From Lysinibacillus sp. JNUCC-52 (GTDB lineage: Bacteria; Bacillota; Bacilli; Bacillales_A; Planococcaceae), in NCBI RefSeq assembly GCF_015999545.1, contig NZ_CP065546.1, positions 2,409,501-2,473,500 of the forward strand: 64,000 nucleotides of DNA. Direction: 5' to 3'. A program made the translations under genes and the position numbers. The notes below the pieces were generated by a model. That model saw only the letters and a program-made list of their open reading frames with translations, did not search any database and was not told the DNA's origin. This document shows positions 9,173-16,740 of the stretch, in pieces (position 1 is the first letter of the stretch; the number at the start of each line of letters is the position of its first letter).

Positions 9173-9175
9173 CAA

Positions 9176-9222
9176 AAAGCCTTACTTCTCACATTCATGT
9201 GAAAAAGTAAGGCTTACTTTTT
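9176..9222. terminator. Bidirectional terminator
   Basis: AAGCCTTACTT and AGTAAGGCTT, with an inner CACAT/ATGTG pair, form a hairpin with A and T tracts at its edges between two convergent genes. Confidence 0.8.
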
Positions 9223-9237
9223 AAGTTAACATTCGGT

Positions 9238-9918
9238 TTATCTTTCAAAGACTACGAACCAATCATTTTGCTCTTCATACATGGCCGTTCCCGTATAGCC
9301 CTCTTTTAAAAGTTGTTGCTGTAAGGTTGTATCGCGCATTAAAACAGCTTTTTTTTCAGTATATACTGGCTGCTCTTGTTGTAAATTTTTATAAAAAATA
9401 TAACGCAATTTATCAACGTACTTAATTTTCAAGCCCTTAATTACTAGTCCCTGAGAAAATTTATCTTTTAAGCTTGGTATATTAAACGGTTTAACCGTAG
9501 AGCAAACATAGTCATAGCTATCTAAATCAATTTCATTCATCACAATTGTTGCTAACGTTTTTTGTAGTCCGTAGCCTCGATAGTGTGGCGAAACATTGGA
9601 TATCTCTTGATATAGCACGCGATGGAATTGGTCCTCCGCAATACCGCAATCATATCCAAGGTGCTCGTTATCAATAGGTGGATTCAGTAATGCACGAAAA
9701 CCAATCAACGCTTTATCAACGTATGCCCCAATCATTAAACCATTTCCCTGTAAGATGAATTCAAATTCTTCTGTAGTTAATGGCTGTAAAATACTTTGGT
9801 CGGGCAATGCTTCATATACCTCTTGCTGTAATTTTTCTATCGCTGGTAAATGCTGCATCTGTAATTTCGTAACATAAAAAGGCGTTTCTCCGAGTATTCC
9901 TTCATAAATTCTTTCCAT
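9238..9918 (-). CDS. GNAT acyltransferase, probable N-succinyl/acyl transferase of the racemase operon
   Basis: This 226-residue protein carries GNAT motif A as VSPHYRGYGLQKTLA (pyrophosphate loop R-G-Y-G-L) near residue 115. It lies 13 bp downstream of the racemase gene on the same strand, so the two are almost certainly co-transcribed. In Geobacillus, a GNAT enzyme next to an N-succinylamino acid racemase transfers succinyl from succinyl-CoA to D-amino acids (known pathway); assigning that role here is inference from context. The ATG at 9918 follows AAGGGGGG. An acetyltransferase acting on another amine remains possible. Confidence 0.75.
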   Translation of the reverse strand: MERIYEGILGETPFYVTKLQMQHLPAIEKLQQEVYEALPDQSILQPLTTEEFEFILQGNGLMIGAYVDKALIGFRALLNPPIDNEHLGYDCGIAEDQFHRVLYQEISNVSPHYRGYGLQKTLATIVMNEIDLDSYDYVCSTVKPFNIPSLKDKFSQGLVIKGLKIKYVDKLRYIFYKNLQQEQPVYTEKKAVLMRDTTLQQQLLKEGYTGTAMYEEQNDWFVVFER

Positions 9919-9931
9919 GTCGAAGCCCCCC

Positions 9932-11044
9932 TTAAGCTGTTACTGTTGTTGAAAATTTACATAGTTCCTTTAGGATTTCTTCATCTACATCTACACCTAA
10001 GCCTGGTTTTTCTGTTAAACAAATGAACGGAACATCATAGTATAAATTGCCGATGTCCTTCGAGAATTTAAGTGGACCTGTTAACTCGACACTTGTCATA
10101 ATTTTTTTAGAAAATGCTACATGGAAACCAGCGGCAGAACCTACAGAAGACTCAACCATTGAACCAATTTGACATTCAATACCTGCCATTTCGGCCATTA
10201 CTGCTAATTTCATAGCAGGGTAAATTCCACCGCATTTCATTAACTTAATATTCACTTTGTCTGCAGCGCGCTTCAGAATGATTTCACGCATTTCACGTAC
10301 TCCACGAAGTCCCTCATCAATCATTAATGGTACATCTGATTTTGATTTAATTTCTACCATTCCGTCAATATCTTCACTATCAACAGGCTGTTCTAACCAA
10401 TCGATATTTAAATCCTTTAATGCACGTAAACCTTGTAAAGTTGTAGAAGCATTTCCCCAACCTTGGTTTACATCGACACGTATCGCAATATCCTCACCTA
10501 CGCGCTCACGCACTGCTTTTATGCGCGCAACATCACGTCTAACTTCAGTGCCCACCTTCATCTTAAATGATTGATAGCCCATTTCCACTCGTTTTGCTGC
10601 TTCATTTGCCATTTCTTCAGGTGTTCCGATACTCAATACATGGGTAATCGGGAATTTCTCATGATAGCGACCGCCCAGTAGCTGATATACAGGTACCTGT
10701 AATGACTTACCGACTATATCAAAGCATGCAATATCAATTGCGGCTTTGGCAGCTGGTACATCCTTTACGATATGATTCATTTTATCGTGAAGCTTTTCAA
10801 AAGCCATTGGATTTTCTCCAATAATGGCAGGTACAAGTTGGTTTTTTAATATTGCATACGTGCTTTCCCATGACTCGCCTGTAACATGTTCGTCAGGTAC
10901 TGCTTCTCCATATCCTACAATGCCAGTATCAGTTGTGATTTTCAAAATAATAGAAGGCATTGTATCATATGTAGCATAGCTAATAATAAAAGGATCAATA
11001 AGCGGTAATTGAATCGCAAAAATTTCGACTTGTTGGATTTTCAT
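9932..11044 (-). CDS. Enolase-superfamily racemase, N-succinyl-L-Arg/Lys racemase type
   Basis: A 370-residue mandelate racemase/muconate lactonizing enzyme. The catalytic KxK is in YQSFKMKVGTE, metal ligands are in IRVDVNQGW, WLEQPV and LMIDEGL, and the opposing lysine is in VNIKLMKCGGIYPA. The C-terminal IGSMVESSVGSAAGFH and ELTGPLKFSKDIGN segments closely resemble, from memory, the characterised Bacillus cereus N-succinyl-Arg/Lys racemase, rather than the dipeptide epimerase YkfB. I prefer the start at 11044 because TAGGAG sits 10 nt upstream; an ATG at 11053 is too close to it. Operon with the GNAT gene; divergent from its likely regulator. Confidence 0.82.
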   Translation of the reverse strand: MKIQQVEIFAIQLPLIDPFIISYATYDTMPSIILKITTDTGIVGYGEAVPDEHVTGESWESTYAILKNQLVPAIIGENPMAFEKLHDKMNHIVKDVPAAKAAIDIACFDIVGKSLQVPVYQLLGGRYHEKFPITHVLSIGTPEEMANEAAKRVEMGYQSFKMKVGTEVRRDVARIKAVRERVGEDIAIRVDVNQGWGNASTTLQGLRALKDLNIDWLEQPVDSEDIDGMVEIKSKSDVPLMIDEGLRGVREMREIILKRAADKVNIKLMKCGGIYPAMKLAVMAEMAGIECQIGSMVESSVGSAAGFHVAFSKKIMTSVELTGPLKFSKDIGNLYYDVPFICLTEKPGLGVDVDEEILKELCKFSTTVTA

Positions 11045-11121
11045 TTTTATCATACTCCTATATAATTTATAGTTGTCGTTAATACGTCGCTAATTATTTA
11101 AAAAATAATAGAAAAGGACAG

Positions 11122-12366
11122 ATGCCTTTGTCTACTAAAATAGCAATTATATGTTCGAAAGCTTTTCAGAATCGTATACTTAGTATCGCACAAAACATAG
11201 AGAATATTCAATTAGAATTTTATCTTTATAACCAGCCTTCCGATGCACCGTCTTTGTTAAAACAAATTAAGCCATGTGATGCGCTATTATTTGGTGGAAC
11301 ATTGCCGTATTTACATGCGCAAACATCTTTAGCGACTTTTCCGATTCCCTGGAATTATTTAAAGCAGGATGAAATGACAATTTCTACGACTTTATTATCA
11401 TTGATAGCGAACCAAGCAATTCCTTTACAAAGATTATCTATCGATGTCATGCACCCTATATTCGTCGATAATGTTCTAACGGAGATAGAATATACTGGTA
11501 TAAAACCATATGTTCATTCTATTTCGATTACAGAAACAGCTGATGATGTTTTGCAAAAGCATATCGCCCTATGGGAGACCAAGCAAATTGATTATATTAT
11601 TACGAGCATTCACAAAGTATTTGATGAATTGCAGCTACGAAAAATTCCTGCTATGCGGATGCTCGATGCAACGAGTTCTATTATTCAATGTCTAGAAGAA
11701 ACGAAATCACAATCAATTCTTACTAAATCCGAATATGCAAAGGCAGCCGTTGGATTTTTAGATATTCCTGAAACTAGTACTTGCGAAGATATTTTACAGC
11801 AAATAACTACAACGACACATTCAACCTATAAGCAAATTAGCTCTAACTATTTTGAGCTTTATACAACAGCAGGTCATTTACAAAACGCACTCGAAAAAGA
11901 AAATTTACAGCAACTTATACAACATATAGATGTGCCCTTTAGGCTTGCTTTTGGCTATGGACATTCAATATTTGAGGCAGCCGAAAATGCTACACACGCA
12001 TTAAAGTTTGCCAAACCTTATGAAATATATATATTGGATGAACATAAAAATTTATCTGGCCCATTTCCGAAATCAGAAAGCAAACTCTCTTTAAAAACAA
12101 AGGATCCTTTTGTTTTACAAATGGCTAAACAGACAAGCTTAAGCCCATTAAACATATCTAAAATTATGCAATTTAGTATTGAACGACAAGCATCACAATT
12201 TACAGCGCAAAATCTCTCAGAATACTTACAAGTTACGCGTCGTACTACGGAACGTATTATTAAAAAATTAGTTGATCATGGCTATGCTAAAGTTGTTGGC
12301 GAAGAAATGACCCACCAACAAGGTCGCCCCCGTACAATTTATGAATTGGACTTTGCAACCTACTAA
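11122..12366 (+). CDS. Transcriptional regulator with C-terminal winged helix
   Basis: This 414-residue protein has no membrane segment. The last ~60 residues read as a winged helix-turn-helix (NLSEYLQVTRRTTERIIKKL then a basic GRPRTIYEL wing). The N-terminal ~150 residues look like a receiver- or substrate-sensor-like alpha/beta domain (CDALLFGGTLPYL), and the middle contains a region resembling nucleotide-cyclase or GGDEF-like folds (FRLAFGYGHSIFEAAENA). It is transcribed divergently from the racemase operon across only 77 bp, so it probably controls that operon. The ATG at 11122 follows GAAAAGGA. Ligand unknown. Confidence 0.65.
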   Translation: MPLSTKIAIICSKAFQNRILSIAQNIENIQLEFYLYNQPSDAPSLLKQIKPCDALLFGGTLPYLHAQTSLATFPIPWNYLKQDEMTISTTLLSLIANQAIPLQRLSIDVMHPIFVDNVLTEIEYTGIKPYVHSISITETADDVLQKHIALWETKQIDYIITSIHKVFDELQLRKIPAMRMLDATSSIIQCLEETKSQSILTKSEYAKAAVGFLDIPETSTCEDILQQITTTTHSTYKQISSNYFELYTTAGHLQNALEKENLQQLIQHIDVPFRLAFGYGHSIFEAAENATHALKFAKPYEIYILDEHKNLSGPFPKSESKLSLKTKDPFVLQMAKQTSLSPLNISKIMQFSIERQASQFTAQNLSEYLQVTRRTTERIIKKLVDHGYAKVVGEEMTHQQGRPRTIYELDFATY

Positions 12367-12374
12367 TAAATAAT

Positions 12375-12497
12375 GACAAGCCCCCACATAGCGCTCTACA
12401 CTGGCGAGCGAAGAACGCTATCCGACCGCATCAAACATGCGCCGAGCGTCTCTTCACTTTTCAATAGCAATCTATGTGATGAGGCTTGTCTTGTTTT
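12375..12497 (+). terminator. Branched terminator-like palindrome
   Basis: The outer arms GACAAGCC..CACATAG and CTATGTG..GGCTTGTC pair over 16 bases and are followed by TTGTTTT. The ~85-nt interior is itself palindromic (ACGCT..AGCGT around GCAT..ATGC), giving a multi-branched structure rather than a simple hairpin. It separates the regulator from the convergent antiporter gene. Confidence 0.6.
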
Positions 12498-12541
12498 AGA
12501 TGTACAGAGAACTTACCCTACTTACGTAAGAATCCTTTGTG

Positions 12542-13990
12542 TTAGTCTGCCACAACCATATTATTCATCTCTTGTTCTTGCGCTTCCTTTTTCCGTTGCT
12601 TTGCTTCTTCAATCTCTTCTGGTGTCATTTTTATTATGGCAAAACCGATGTATCCATAAATGATTGAAATAATTGGCACAGCAAAGTTAAGAATTGCATA
12701 AGGTGCGTATTCCATAGCGCTTACACCCAATGTCGCTAATATAAATACACCACAAGTGTTCCAAGGGAAGAATACGGACGTTAATGTTCCTCCGTCCTCC
12801 AGAGCACGCGATAAATTTTTTGAATGCAAACCTCGTTTTTGATAAACGTCAGCAAACATTCGAGAAGGTACAACAATTGATATGTACTGCTCAGAACATG
12901 TTGCATTTGTCGTAATACATGCAGCAATTGTTGATGCGATAAGGCTACCTGTAGATTTAGCAAACCTAACAACAACATCCATAAGCGCCTTTAACATGCC
13001 CGAATATTCTAAAACCCCACCAAATGTCATGGCAACAATTGTCATTGAAACCGTATACATCATTGAATCTAAGCCACCACGATTAAAGAGCTCGTCTACC
13101 ATTTCATTGCCAGTAGAAATCATAAACCCTTCTTGTAATGCATGGACAGCCATAGTTGGTGTTCCACCTTGTACAAAAATCTGTAATAAGAAACCTGAAA
13201 TAATACCAATAACTAATGCGGGAATTGCTGGAACTTTTTTTGCCACCATGACAATAACGCCAACTGGGACAAGTAATAGCCATGGAGAAATTACAAAGCT
13301 TTTTTCCATAACATCAAGCGTTGTCATAATTTTTTCTGAATCCATTGATACATCAGCGAAACGTCTTCCCATTAAACCAAATGCGACAAGTGTAATGATT
13401 AATGCAGGAATTGTCGTATAAAGCATATGTTTTATATGATCAAACAAGTCTGTGTTCGTTAGACCTGCTGCTAGATTTGTAGTATCAGATAATGGTGACA
13501 TTTTATCACCAAAATAAGAACCTGAAATAACTGCTCCTGCAATCATCGGTGCAGGAATACCCATACTTAAACCGATTCCCATACCTGCAACACCGATTGT
13601 TGCCATTGTGGACCATGAGCTACCAATCGCTAGCGACACGATTGAACATAATAGCAAAATCGTGACTAAAAACCAAGCTGGAGAAATTAATTTTAATCCG
13701 TAGAAAATCATTGTGGCAACAACTCCACCACCAATCCATGCTCCTATTGTCAAACCGACTAAAATGATAATGACAATGGCTGGAAGAGCTAGACGGATAC
13801 CTTTATACATCATTTCTTCGATTTCCATCCACTTAAAGCCATGCATTTTGGCAACAATCGCTGCTACAATTGTTCCAACAATTAATGGCACGTGAGGACT
13901 CTGCTCTAACACAACTACTGTAACAAGCATTGTAGTAATCATTATTGCGAAAGTTAGAAGTGCCCATTTCGCACTAATTTCCTTTTTCAT
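12542..13990 (-). CDS. NhaC-family Na+/H+ antiporter
   Basis: A 482-residue membrane protein with about twelve hydrophobic segments that fits the NhaC family: the SLAIGSSWSTMATIGVAGMG helix, SGSYFGDKMSPLSDTTNLAA re-entrant region and SEQYISIVVPSRMF near the C-terminal half are typical. Members exchange Na+ for H+ or, as in MleN, exchange an organic acid with H+/Na+. Sitting between the racemase cluster regulator and the M20 deacylase, it may import an acylated amino acid (inference). It has its own promoter region because a terminator at 14214 separates it from the upstream M20 gene. Confidence 0.88.
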   Translation of the reverse strand: MKKEISAKWALLTFAIMITTMLVTVVVLEQSPHVPLIVGTIVAAIVAKMHGFKWMEIEEMMYKGIRLALPAIVIIILVGLTIGAWIGGGVVATMIFYGLKLISPAWFLVTILLLCSIVSLAIGSSWSTMATIGVAGMGIGLSMGIPAPMIAGAVISGSYFGDKMSPLSDTTNLAAGLTNTDLFDHIKHMLYTTIPALIITLVAFGLMGRRFADVSMDSEKIMTTLDVMEKSFVISPWLLLVPVGVIVMVAKKVPAIPALVIGIISGFLLQIFVQGGTPTMAVHALQEGFMISTGNEMVDELFNRGGLDSMMYTVSMTIVAMTFGGVLEYSGMLKALMDVVVRFAKSTGSLIASTIAACITTNATCSEQYISIVVPSRMFADVYQKRGLHSKNLSRALEDGGTLTSVFFPWNTCGVFILATLGVSAMEYAPYAILNFAVPIISIIYGYIGFAIIKMTPEEIEEAKQRKKEAQEQEMNNMVVAD

Positions 13991-14213
13991 TGTCCCATCC
14001 CCTTTTTTTGCACCCCATTACAATTTGCTATCTCACAGGCGCAAATATATTTTTACGATTTTTAGCTTAATATTCAAAAAATATAAAGTCAACGCAAAAA
14101 TTTTATGCTTCTATAGCAATTATGACTGTTAAAGGGAAAAAAAACGCTTCCAAATAGCTTTTAAAAACCATTCAAAACGGCGTATCTTTATGCATTCCTT
14201 CGAAAAAATGCAA

Positions 14214-14262
14214 CTAAAAAAGGCTCTATCCAAAGTAATTCGTTGGATAAAACCTTTTTCAA
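14214..14262 (-). terminator. Terminator of the M20 gene
   Basis: On the minus strand TTTATCCAA and TTGGATAGAG pair, flanked by AAAAAGG and CCTTTTTT. It lies just downstream of the M20 stop codon at 14269. Confidence 0.75.
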
Positions 14263-14268
14263 AATAAT

Positions 14269-15384
14269 TTATTTATGTTCTGGCTGTTTTTCTAATACAC
14301 ACGCAAGTACTTTCGATGCATCGATTAACGCACTTCGTTCAAAAGTCATTTTCGGATGATGTAACCCTGGAACTAAATTTGCACCAATTCCTATCATCGT
14401 CGCTTTAAGCTCTGGTTTTTTAACTGTATAAAAATGAAAATCGTCACTACCTGGTGTCGTAATTTCCTCTGCCAAAAATTGCTCGCCAAGTGTTTCTACT
14501 ATAGCATTTTTAGCCATACGAGCAGCTATAGGAGAAACTTCTGCACCAGGTGTGAAATCAAGCCATTTCCATTTCAGTTCAATGTCAAATTGCTGCTGAA
14601 CTGATGTCAAACCTGCTTCAATACGGCTTCGAAGCAACTCAAGCTGATCATTATGCTGGGCACGAATATCCATTGCAAAGCTAGCAGTACCTGGGATAAT
14701 ATTCGTGCTACCGCCATCTGCAATAATCTTTGTTAATTTTGCAGAATGCGGCTCGAACGGAGACAAATGGATACTATTTAGCATTAACTGAATAGCCATA
14801 ATAACATCAATCGCATTTTTCCCTTGATGTGGTCTAGCACCATGTGCATCAGTGCCATGAATAGTACCATCTAAAAAATACGCTGCACCATGATGAATTG
14901 CAGGCGAAACCTTACCTAACGGGAGCTCTTCAATCGGTCTTAAATGGACACCAAATAAATGTGAAACACCATCTACAGCGCCACGATCAAATGTTGCACA
15001 AGCACCATTCCCTACTTCCTCAGCAGGTTGGAAAATAAATCGTACACGATGTTGTAACGGTCTGTCTTTTAGTAACAATAATGCACCTAATACCATTGTA
15101 ATATTGGCATCATGACCACATGAATGGTTTGCTTGCCATTTTCCATCTACCTCTTGCCATAGTGCGTCAATATCTGCACGTACTGCAACAATCTCATCGC
15201 CTGTACCAATTTCTGCAATCAGTCCTGGTACATCACCTAACAAACGGTAAGAAACATTTAAATCATCTAATATAGATGCAATTTTCTTAGTTGTTTCATA
15301 CTCCTTCCAGCTTACTTCTGGATAATTATGAAAATGTTCAAACCATTGATACATTGTTTCTTCTAACATTGCTGCACTCGTCAT
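14269..15384 (-). CDS. M20 amidohydrolase, candidate N-acyl-L-amino acid deacylase
   Basis: The 371-residue protein belongs to the M20D aminoacylase/amidohydrolase group: N-terminal HNYPEVSWKEYETT, metal-binding HSCGHDANITMVLGA, FQPAEEVGNGA with the catalytic Glu, and a late TPGSDDFHFY segment. It hydrolyses N-acyl amino acids in the cytoplasm. In known N-succinyl racemase pathways, the last step is an L-specific M20 desuccinylase, and this gene is a good candidate for that role although it is not in the same transcript as the racemase. ATG 15384 follows GAGGTG. A general aminoacylase or carboxypeptidase activity is the alternative. Confidence 0.82.
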   Translation of the reverse strand: MTSAAMLEETMYQWFEHFHNYPEVSWKEYETTKKIASILDDLNVSYRLLGDVPGLIAEIGTGDEIVAVRADIDALWQEVDGKWQANHSCGHDANITMVLGALLLLKDRPLQHRVRFIFQPAEEVGNGACATFDRGAVDGVSHLFGVHLRPIEELPLGKVSPAIHHGAAYFLDGTIHGTDAHGARPHQGKNAIDVIMAIQLMLNSIHLSPFEPHSAKLTKIIADGGSTNIIPGTASFAMDIRAQHNDQLELLRSRIEAGLTSVQQQFDIELKWKWLDFTPGAEVSPIAARMAKNAIVETLGEQFLAEEITTPGSDDFHFYTVKKPELKATMIGIGANLVPGLHHPKMTFERSALIDASKVLACVLEKQPEHK

Positions 15385-15571
15385 AACTACACCTCGATAT
15401 ACCTTTTTTCTCCCCCATTATACATGAAAGCTTTTTAGAAAAGTATATATGAAATTAGTACTATATTCATTTAAATATCATATAACTTAATAATACGAAA
15501 ATGTTTAAATCCTTCTTCCTATTTTATGTAAACTTCTAAAAATTGTGTCTGTACAATTCTTTTTCATGATA

Positions 15572-15617
15572 AAGGGCTGTGTTAAAAGTCATTGTTCCAC
15601 TTTTAACACAGCCCTTT
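15572..15617. terminator. Bidirectional terminator
   Basis: AAGGGCTGTGTTAAAAGT and ACTTTTAACACAGCCCTT are perfect complements around a short loop, with flanking A/T. It lies 12 bp beyond the stop of the 47-aa gene. Confidence 0.8.
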
Positions 15618-15628
15618 TAAAAACTGAT

Positions 15629-15772
15629 TTATAAACTTGTAAAAAATCCCTCTGGATATTCTTCATAATGTATTTGCATTGGTTGCTCCTCAATTTTTTG
15701 GTCAGCAGTTTGTAGTTCTGACTCTTGATCCATTAAATATGTCTCGAATTTGGAGTTGAAAAGGTGCTCCAT
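15629..15772 (-). CDS. Small acidic protein, 47 aa, unknown
   Basis: An overlooked small gene: an ATG at 15772 sits 8 nt after a near-perfect AAAGGAGGT, with a promoter (TTGATT, 18 bp, TATAAT) upstream and a perfect terminator downstream. The peptide (MEHLFNSKFETYLMDQ...) is acidic, Glu/Gln-rich, with no membrane segment or cysteine. It is not recognisable to me. The full set of expression signals in a 400-bp space argues for a real gene rather than chance. It could be a regulatory peptide or a small stress protein. Confidence 0.7.
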   Translation of the reverse strand: MEHLFNSKFETYLMDQESELQTADQKIEEQPMQIHYEEYPEGFFTSL

Positions 15773-15812
15773 TTTGTTACCTCCTTTATTAATAGAATTT
15801 TCTGATAAAAGA

Positions 15813-15842
15813 ATTATATACTAGCTTTTTATGAAAAATCAA
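15813..15842 (-). promoter_or_regulatory. Sigma-A promoter of the 47-aa gene
   Basis: Minus strand: TTGATT (15842-15837), 18-bp spacer, TATAAT (15818-15813), about 40 bp before the start codon. Confidence 0.7.
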
Positions 15843-15977
15843 CAAATAATACTTATTATGCATAATTAATATTAATTCCATCTCTTTTTGAGATAATAAA
15901 TCGTTGAATTTATTGCAACTCCACAAAAAAATCATGACTTTTCCCTTTTAAAATATAAAAATAGATAGAGGAAAAGG

Positions 15978-16017
15978 AAAAAGTGTTAGATTGACTGTAA
16001 TCAATCTAACACTTTTT
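15978..16017. terminator. AGTGTTAGATTGA hairpin preceding the repeat array
   Basis: AAAAAGTGTTAGATTGA and TCAATCTAACACTTTTT are perfect complements around CTGTAA. The same hairpin, one base different in the loop, precedes the palindrome at 41518, so it is a linked part of the element. The right arm is the start of the first 227-bp tandem unit. Confidence 0.8.
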
Positions 16018-16690
16018 GCCGTATCATTAATGTTCGCTACGGCGTGTGCTTTCCGCGGGCACATCGTAAGCCACAACCGTCGCTGTCGCGCCGCCTGTTG
16101 CGTCTTACGTTTTGTGCTGTTCCCGCAGGAGTCACTCGCCTCCGCTACCATCATTCACTTTTAATTTTTCACTGCAAAGGTTTTGCCCATTCAGGCTTTC
16201 TTTTTATTACATAGTGAAACAATGCCATCAATCTAACACTTTTTGCCGTATCATTAATGTTCGCTACGGCGCGTGCTTTCCGCGGGCACATCGTAAGCCA
16301 CAACCGTCGCTGTCGCGCCGCCTGTTGCGTCTTACGTTTTGTGCTGTTCCCGCAGGAGTCACTCGCCTCCGCTACCATCATTCACTTCTAGATTTTCGCT
16401 GCAAAGGTTTTGCCCATTTAGGCTTTCTTTTTATTACATAGTGAAACAATGCCATCAATCTATCACTTTTTGCCGCATCGTTAATGTTCGCTACGGCGTG
16501 TGCTTTCCGCGGGCACATCGTAAGCCTCAACCGTCGCTGTCGCGCCGCCTGTTGCGTCTTACGTTTTGTGCTGTTCCCGCAGGAGTCACTCGCCTCCGCT
16601 ACCATCATTCACTTTTAATTTTTCACTGCAAAGGTTTTGCCCATTCAGGCTTTATTTTTATTACATAGTGAAACAATGCCATCAATCGAA
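16001..16690. repeat. Three tandem 227-bp units, each carrying a long palindrome
   Basis: Units begin TCAATCTAACAC at 16001 and 16228, with a diverged TCAATCTATCAC at 16455 and a fourth truncated start at 16682, giving an exact 227-bp period. Each unit holds a ~114-bp imperfect palindrome (16035-16148, 16262-16375, 16489-16602), with GGCGTGTGCTTTCCGCGGGC on the left and CCCGCAGGAGTCACTCGCC on the right, and a ~90-bp linker containing GCAAAGGTTTTGCCCATT. Units differ by only a few bases. Apparent 70-109 codon frames here cross unit junctions on both strands and I do not consider them genes. Confidence 0.95.
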
Positions 16691-16740
16691 CATTTTTCAC
16701 CTTCGTAGTTACAATACATTTCATAATTTTATTATTTTGA

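Noticed and set aside
16112-16668. Two 109-codon frames and their antisense counterparts in the 227-bp array
   Set aside because: They are open because they cross repeat-unit junctions; the same peptide is repeated, and there is no ribosome site.
16001-16690. CRISPR-like array
   Set aside because: Units are 227 bp and near-identical throughout, without unique spacers; no cas gene is present.
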